In this document: one piece after another, positions 58,153-64,000 of the stretch
Position numbering within the stretch: position 1 is the stretch's first letter
How the letters are laid out: the number at the start of each line of letters is the position of its first letter
Assembly (NCBI GenBank): GCA_941918925.1
Contig: OW799234.1
Span: 113,621,128 to 113,685,127, forward strand
Length of the DNA stretch: 64,000 nt
Direction of reading: 5' to 3'
Source of the DNA: Phyto melanocephala
Lineage: Eukaryota > Arthropoda > Insecta > Diptera > Rhinophoridae
Position numbers and translations under genes: made by a program
The notes under the pieces: generated by a model
Seen by the model: only the letters and a program-made list of their open reading frames with translations
What the model was told of the DNA's origin: nothing
The model's database searches: none

Positions 58153-58326
58153 TAAGTAGACAAGTAGGTGTTGTGGAGCACACTTGGGTCCACTATATTG
58201 ATCCCTTTGTGATACTTAAATAGAATAGTAAGAATAAAAAAGAAAGAGAAGCAGACCAGTTCAGAGTCTCTGGCGGGAATCAAACTCGCAACCCCCAGAC
58301 TAGCAGACTTGCTTGTCTACCGGGTC
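58153..58326 (-). mobile_element. tRNA-derived SINE, with A- and B-box-like head
   Basis: On the minus strand: GACCCGGTAGACAAGCAAGT, CTGCTAGTCTGGG, then GGTTGCGAGTTTGATTCCCG (B-box-like), CCAGAGACTC and a pyrimidine-rich body with TATCACAAAGGGATCAATAT, AGTGGACCCAAGTGTGCTCC. The head resembles a tRNA promoter region for RNA polymerase III. The body is shared with the plus-strand copy at 57511-57690. I cannot name the parent tRNA. Confidence 0.65.
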
Positions 58327-59120
58327 ATATAAAATTGTATAATTTGTGTTTGCGTTTGCGCTACCCAGCAACGTGGCGGAAACTTTTCATGATGTTATGT
58401 TTTACAAGATTAAAAATGATATGATTTCAGAGAAAACACTTAAAACTAAGTAAATTCATCACCATATGACAAGTCAATACACGCTTGAAATGTAAACTTC
58501 ATTAACGACTGTAACTAGTCCAAAGATAACACAAACAAACAGATTAATATGGTCGATTAATATATACTTATATATAAATGTTTGGGAGGAATGCTGAATC
58601 ACGATACTACCATTTCTTACTCCTTTATGACTAACTTAGCTCCCCAGGTATTTTAAGGATATATGTTGGAATATTTTCTTTCACTAAGTACTGTGCGACC
58701 ACTAGCATTTTGTCTAGACTAGAAACCAATTTTACATTGCAAAAGCAGGACATTCGTATACCACATAAACTGTTAATGGAACAACCTTTAGGCGCATTCT
58801 ACAAACATCATAATCGTTGATTTACACCTTTTTCAAATGATATTTACAAGTTCGATGTCCCGTATCATACGCTCTTATCTAGCTCTCCGTACTCTAATTG
58901 CAGTTTTAGTGCAGCCTTGCCACACGGATTTTAGAGAATTGTACGAGCCTGTCTAGAATTGGTTATTTCCATCCCTCTTTGTAGCTTTATGAAGTTTATA
59001 CATTGAAAGACTTTGTCTAGCACTAATTCCTTACCCATGGTATTACCTTTAACCGATGTCCGCTGCGACTGTTTTACAACCGACTTGTTAACAACTATAG
59101 ACTAAATGATAATTATTTAT
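58327..59120. other. Spacer, no gene recognised
   Basis: No frame above 65 codons and no repeat boundary recognised. Confidence 0.45.
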
Positions 59121-59122
59121 AT

Positions 59123-59440
59123 CTAAAGTGAGCATACACCTGCCATTTCGTCCATGAAAGATCCAACAGTAATAATATTGAAGTCGCGTTTTATGCACTT
59201 ATTGTGCGATGTAGCATTTTGACCACTTTCAGTCAACTGATTATGGGCATCCCGTTCCAGTACAAGGCATAAAGTCCAGAATACTCCTATGCCCGAAATT
59301 CGTAATGCACGAAATGTATTTTGATTTGAATGCCAATTGCCGTCAAAGGCTTCATCAGTATTAACAAGCTGCTCAATCGTGAACCTCTCCATGGCTGAAT
59401 TTGTATAACACCAAAACAAAGAAATGTAAAATTAATATGG
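59123..59440 (-). pseudogene. Mariner-type transposase N-terminal relic
   Basis: On the minus strand an ATG at about 59392 opens ERFTIEQLVNTDEAFD, then GNWHSNQNTFRALR, resembling the first HTH of mariner proteins (compare the relic at 37.9 kb with NGRSNQNAFRALRD). Similarity ends after about 35 residues. The rest of the 98-codon frame has no motif. Inactive. Confidence 0.5.
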
Positions 59441-59979
59441 GTAAAAGCTTTGACGATAAGCTGTGACTCAAAATTAACGTTAAGCATTATATTTGGACCA
59501 CCCGACATAAAAAGGGCACTAGTTAATCGCAATAATGCTTTTTATTTCCCTTAGCTGATCTTATAGAAATAATTTAGTTAACATGAAAACAGTCATATCC
59601 TTACTTTCCCAGCTAAGGAAGAGCTTTTAATGTTTTATTTAAGCTTTTAATAATATTATTAAAAACAATTTTTTCGAGTAGCTATATACTATGTCATGGT
59701 TTACTTGATTTGACATTGAATATTATTAAGTTGTGACTCTTTTTGATTGTTTAATTTGCGCTATGTGCTATAGGCAAAAACCCAAAACAAGTCGAAAATA
59801 GCAGTACAGTTGGGAACCAACTAGTAAATAGCCTATTTCTCATTGGAACTCTTAATATAAATTATTGAAGGATTTGCTAAAAACTTTTTATAGATGAGTA
59901 TATCTATATTCAATACAGAAATAATTGGAAATAAATTTTAAATATATTCTTAGGATGTATAAAATATACTATCAAATTT

Positions 59980-60746
59980 ATTATACCCTTCACCTGTGGT
60001 GCACAAGGGTATATATAGCTTTGTCATTCCGTTTGTAATTTCTACAATTTTCATTTCCGACCCCATAAAGTATATATTTTCTGAAAGCTTATGAATAGAG
60101 GAGTCGATTAAGCCCTGACCGTCTGTCCGTCTGTCCGTCTGCCCGTCTGTCCGTGTGTTGGTTGAAATCAACTTTTAGAAGCAACTACATGTTCCTCAGA
60201 TCTGTATATGGTATCAATCTCTTGGAAATATCCAGGAATGAATCGCTATTGAAATTCAGCACAATCGCCCCATAACTTTCTGAGATATGAGCAAAAAACC
60301 ACGACCACCTCGTTTTTTTTCACAATTACAACAACAACATACATACATAAATACATGTAAAAAACATACCAAACAAAAAAAAATTAAAAAAAAAAAAATA
60401 TTAAAAATAAGAAAGAAATAATAAAAAAAAACTACAAAAAAAAATTTTTTAAAAATTTTAAAAAAAATTTTAAAAAATTTTTTAAAAATTTTTCTAAAAA
60501 AATTTTTTTTAAAAAATTTAAAAAAAAATATAAAAAAAAATAATAAAATATAAATAATATATTATATAAAACAAAATAAAATTTTTTTGGCTCAGCTGGG
60601 ATTCGATGCCACATTTATTCTAACGTGTACGTATGCACGTATTTTATATGGGATGAATGGTGATACCAACAATTGTTATTGCATGACTACACGTTGTGAA
60701 GGGTATATAAGATTCGGCACGGCCGAATATAGCGCTTTTACTTGTT
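59980..60746 (-). repeat. Dispersed repeat family B, copy 6 (inverted)
   Basis: Reverse orientation: TATACCCTTCACCTGTGGTG at left, GTCCGTCTGTCCGTCTGCCC (GTCY tract, 60121-60155), a long A/T-only tract (60370-60590), GGCTCAGCTGGGATTC, then CGGCACGGCCGAATATAGCG and CTTGTT at right. This is the best preserved copy of the shared family A/B terminal segment. The 73- and 60-codon frames inside are by-products. Confidence 0.75.
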
Positions 60747-62619
60747 GCTAATCAAATGGCTCAGTTCTTACAGTCAAACATTTCTCTTGTGGTTAAAAAA
60801 TTTTAATTGCATGAATTATAAATTCAAAGTGCTGAATATATATTTATATTACGAAACGATATTTTGTTGATACAATCGTAACATTCCGCTATCACAACTA
60901 AACCATACGATTGGCAAAAATGTTTGTAGTCACAACTGATACGGTTTTTTGTGTTTATGTTTAAAGAAGACTTTTCTAAGTTCACTGGCAACACTGCATT
61001 ATACACAACTGTTGTACATCTAAACAAATGATTAAAGTTAAGTGAAAATGAAAATGTTCTACAACAGCTACCACGAAGCACCAACGGACTTTTAACTTAT
61101 TTCTGTGAAATAGTTTGGGCTAAAACCAAACACTTAATCGGAAAAGCAAAACTATGCTATTTATAAAACTAATTTATGTGTTTATGTTTTTTCATTACAT
61201 AAATACTCCAAAATTGAAAAACTAAAAATAAAACGAAACTAAATACAAGAAATACTAAAATAGCAACAAATTGTTGAGGGTAAACATCTACTTCCATGAT
61301 GTATTAAGATCTTGAGAAGGTAATAATAAAAGATTATTTATAATGGTACCATTAATACTGAATAAAATTAAAAAAAAAATACAGCAGACAGTTGTCCGAA
61401 GCCTTCGGCCACGGACTGTCCCTGCAGGCTGTGTCAGAAGCACGGCCATTAAAATTAACGCAGAATACGCCATCCGATAAGACAGAAAACATATATAACA
61501 ATAAATGATAAATAATATAAGCAAATGAATTTATTTATTTGATAGTTACTGCTGTCAAACAGCATCAAGCAGCATTGTTATTTTGCTTACTTGGCAGCAC
61601 TTTCATTTAACATAAAAATGTATGAATTAATTTTTTTATATATTTTTTATAATTATATCTCCATGTTAAATTCAAATTCACATTTAACATTTTGTTTTAC
61701 TTAAATACATATGTAAGTAAATATACGAAATTTCAATATTTCATCAATCAAAACAACAACCGAAGGTTTGTGTCCACACTGAAACAGCAGCATAGTTTGC
61801 GTTCACGCGACAAACTTAAACACTCAACCACACACATGTTTGAGTGTATGTGTTTAAACATTTTTCATTTGAGAAATTTAAATATTAGGAAGATATCAAC
61901 CAATATGAAATGTATATCAAACGAAAGATAACATATTAATTTACCTAGAAAAAAAATTTAAAAAAAAAGTTATCTCGCGGTTTCCTCATAATCAATGAAA
62001 TAAAGATTACAACAACAACAATCTGACATGACTCCCTATACCGTAAGGTAAGACGTATTCTACGCCAAAAAAAAACTTCACATATAATTCCTTTCACTTT
62101 TTAAGAAATGGTGCAAATTTAAAATCTATGCGCATAACACATACTAGTATAAGTTTTAAAATTATAAAAATATTTTTGTTGCTTAAATAAATAATTTCTT
62201 TAAAATAAAAAATTGGCTTGGGATTACTCTATAATCTATCAACAAAAGAAAGATGTAAGGATATATAGATTTTCTCATTTCCTATGTAACACAGAAAATT
62301 TTTTTTAATGAATTTTAAGTACGAAGTTAATTCTATTAATTAAGAAATTATTTAATTTTGCTCTAATCATCAAAATGATACTAGTAATAAAATGAAAATT
62401 AAATTAAATATTAAGAAAAATATCAATTAAAACAGTATTAAAACAATTAATTAAGATTGTCATAATTTTCAAAAATGATTTTAATAAATTAATTCATGTC
62501 TATAAATAAAATTTGTAATTTGTATAGTTAAAGCATTTATTGTATCAATAATATAAATGACTAAACCTGTTAAAAAAAAAATTAACAAAAAAAAATATTT
62601 TTTCAATATACTTACATGC
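60747..62619. other. Spacer, one doubtful short frame
   Basis: Mostly AT-rich. On the minus strand at 61477-61380 a GC-richer segment reads MAYSALILMAVLLTQPAGTV, signal-peptide-like, followed by RGRRLRTTV. A TATATATG lies upstream and a CCGAAGCCTTCGG palindrome is within it. It might be a first exon, but no family is recognised. Nothing else was found. Confidence 0.3.
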
Positions 62620-63537
62620 TAGGGTGAACGATTATTCGACATTTTTAAGAAACCGGTTTTCAAATAGTTTGAAATTTAGAATTAAATAAAAAACCGGTTC
62701 CTTTTTTGAAAATTTAGAAAAAACCGGTTAACCGGTCGAATACATAAAATATAATTCTTTCTTTTACCCATGACAGAGATACATATATAGGCATAAACTA
62801 GTTTATTTTATGGTTTAATTGCATTTTAAGTTGACACAAATTCAATGCATTATTATAAAATGCCGTTAGTTTAAATAAAAATACTTTGTTACAGGAAGTT
62901 GTAATAATGAAGAATATTAAAAAGTTACTTCACTGCTCACTGTAGTCAAATTTACCTTTTACTAACATTAACTTTATAGGCAAGTTGTAATAATGACCCT
63001 TTGTGTGCCAAACTATTTAAGTATACAAGTCATATGTTATCAGAGATATTAGTTAAGATATGGGTAGTCTTTAGTAAAATTCGCTAGATTTCGTAGAAGC
63101 AAAATATTATGAAATTCGAAAATGAGATCAAAAAGTATTGCAAAATACAATAATTAGGTTAAAAAACTTAACTGAACAGCTTATTATCACAGCAAATTAT
63201 AAGTACAGCAACATTTAAAACAAATAATATTTAGCCTAATTACTTTTCTTATTTTACATTTGTTTTTGAAACAACAAATAAATTTCTTACAACATTATGG
63301 AAGAGTATTTAATAAATTTTCTGATTTTTGGAAATTTTTTGAGTAATAAATATTTTATGGTACGTTTGGTTACAAAGATAAATGAACATAAAACTAAAAA
63401 TTATAAAAACCGGCTTTTGTGAGTAAAAAAACCGGTGTATTCGACATTCGAAAAATTAACATTTGGAAAAAACCGCCAGCTGAAACAGTAAAAAAACCGG
63501 GTTTTTCACCGGTTTTAAAACCGAGTCGATCACCCTA
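62620..63537. mobile_element. hAT-type non-autonomous element
   Basis: Ends TAGGGTGAACGA and, inverted, TAGGGTGATCGA. Flanked by the 8-bp target duplication TTACATGC / TTACATAC (7 of 8). Several CCGGTT or AACCGGTT motifs cluster within 130 bp of both ends (62650-62735 and 63408-63525), typical of hAT subterminal binding repeats. No transposase. It contains a relic of the element family seen at 44852. Confidence 0.75.
62860..63010 (+). repeat. Relic end of the 44852-type TIR element
   Basis: GGCAAGTTGTAATAATGACC at 62979 and GGAAGTTGTAATAATG at 62894 match the right TIR and subterminal repeat of 44852-45505, including the outer GTGTGCC versus GTGTACC. Nested inside the hAT-type element. Confidence 0.5.
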
Positions 63538-63565
63538 TTACATACATACTAAAAAGGAATCTATA

Positions 63566-63997
63566 TCTATATATATATATAAATCAATGTGTGTTTGTAT
63601 GTTTGTTTGTGCTTTATAGACGGTTAAACGGCTGGACCGATTTCCTTGAAATTTTCACAGAATCTTTCTGCATGTCTGGAAGGAACTATAGGCTATACTT
63701 TGGTTTGAAATTGTAAGTGGGCGGGGTGCCACGCCCTTTTAAATAATAAGTATTAAATATTATATATCACGAAAGTTAATGCAGCTAGAGTCTTCAAATT
63801 AAGTACGGTAAACTGAATTAAATACTAAATTTCGTATATTTGGAAAACGATATCAATTAGAGTACTAAAATTTTGCAAGAGCAACTTTGACACCCAAATA
63901 AACATTTGTGGCAAAATTGGGTGCATTCGCAATAGTGAGCGTGGTACCTGCCAAAAGGGGGGGGGGGGGGTTGCGAAGCACACCGGGTATTATCTAG
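63566..63997 (+). mobile_element. Non-autonomous Helitron
   Basis: Begins TCTATATATATATATAAATC and ends GCGAAGCACACCGGGTATTA, TCTAG followed by T, as expected for Helitrons (5' TC, 3' CTAG, insertion between A and T). 432 bp, non-coding, including a GTGGGCGGGGTGCCACGCCC segment that can form a hairpin, and a 12-G run near the 3' end. A degenerate relative lies at 18024-18461. Confidence 0.75.
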
Positions 63998-64000
63998 TTT

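Noticed and set aside
58260..58326. Functional tRNA gene
   Set aside because: The head has A- and B-box-like parts, but I could not fold a full cloverleaf, and the shared body with the copy at 57511 shows it to be a SINE.

Overview
The window looks like repeat-rich, non-coding DNA of a higher fly (Diptera, probably a calyptrate such as a blowfly or house-fly relative). The organism call is an inference. It rests on the very high A+T content, the absence of any recognisable host gene, short interspersed elements carrying GTCCGTCTG tracts, many mariner, Tc1 and piggyBac relics, and several insect non-LTR retrotransposon lineages. Nothing bacterial, no CRISPR array and no rRNA gene was seen. I could not identify any host protein-coding gene. 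The closest candidate is a decayed fragment resembling a CCT/TCP-1 chaperonin (47.1-47.4 kb).

Layout. 1-6 kb: AT-rich spacer with two small inverted-repeat elements and one copy of dispersed family A. 6.2-10.3 kb (minus): an almost complete CR1/Jockey-type non-LTR retrotransposon, with a PHD-finger ORF1, an endonuclease/RT ORF2 broken by one frameshift, and a poly(A) tail. 12-13.3 kb: family B repeat carrying a tiny retrotransposon stub. 14.1-16.6 kb: two 5'-truncated Penelope-like copies head to head, one of them split by an internally deleted piggyBac element. 18-31 kb: a Helitron-like relic, mariner and Tc1 pseudogenes and two MITE families. 35-47 kb: more mariner wreckage, an RTE-like RT fragment, a 5'-truncated LOA/I-like element with a clean 12-bp target duplication, and a retrotransposon tail inside a TIR element. 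49.7-51.2 kb: a Jockey-like ORF2 relic.

54.06-57.40 kb is the most striking region. An intact piggyBac (54512-57114, TTAA flanks, 18-bp perfect TIRs, 624-aa transposase with all three catalytic aspartates) sits inside a TA-flanked MITE. A second copy of that MITE, without the insert, lies at 23925-24664. 57.5-58.3 kb: two tRNA-derived SINE copies in opposite orientation. 60-64 kb: another family B copy, a hAT-type element with an 8-bp target duplication, and a Helitron that ends three bases before the window does.

The functional content is transposon biology. The intact piggyBac could in principle supply transposase for itself and for related deleted elements. The 14.99-16.46 kb deletion derivative has different TIRs, so it probably depends on another family member. 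The nested insertions give an order of events: MITE before piggyBac, and Penelope pair before deleted piggyBac.
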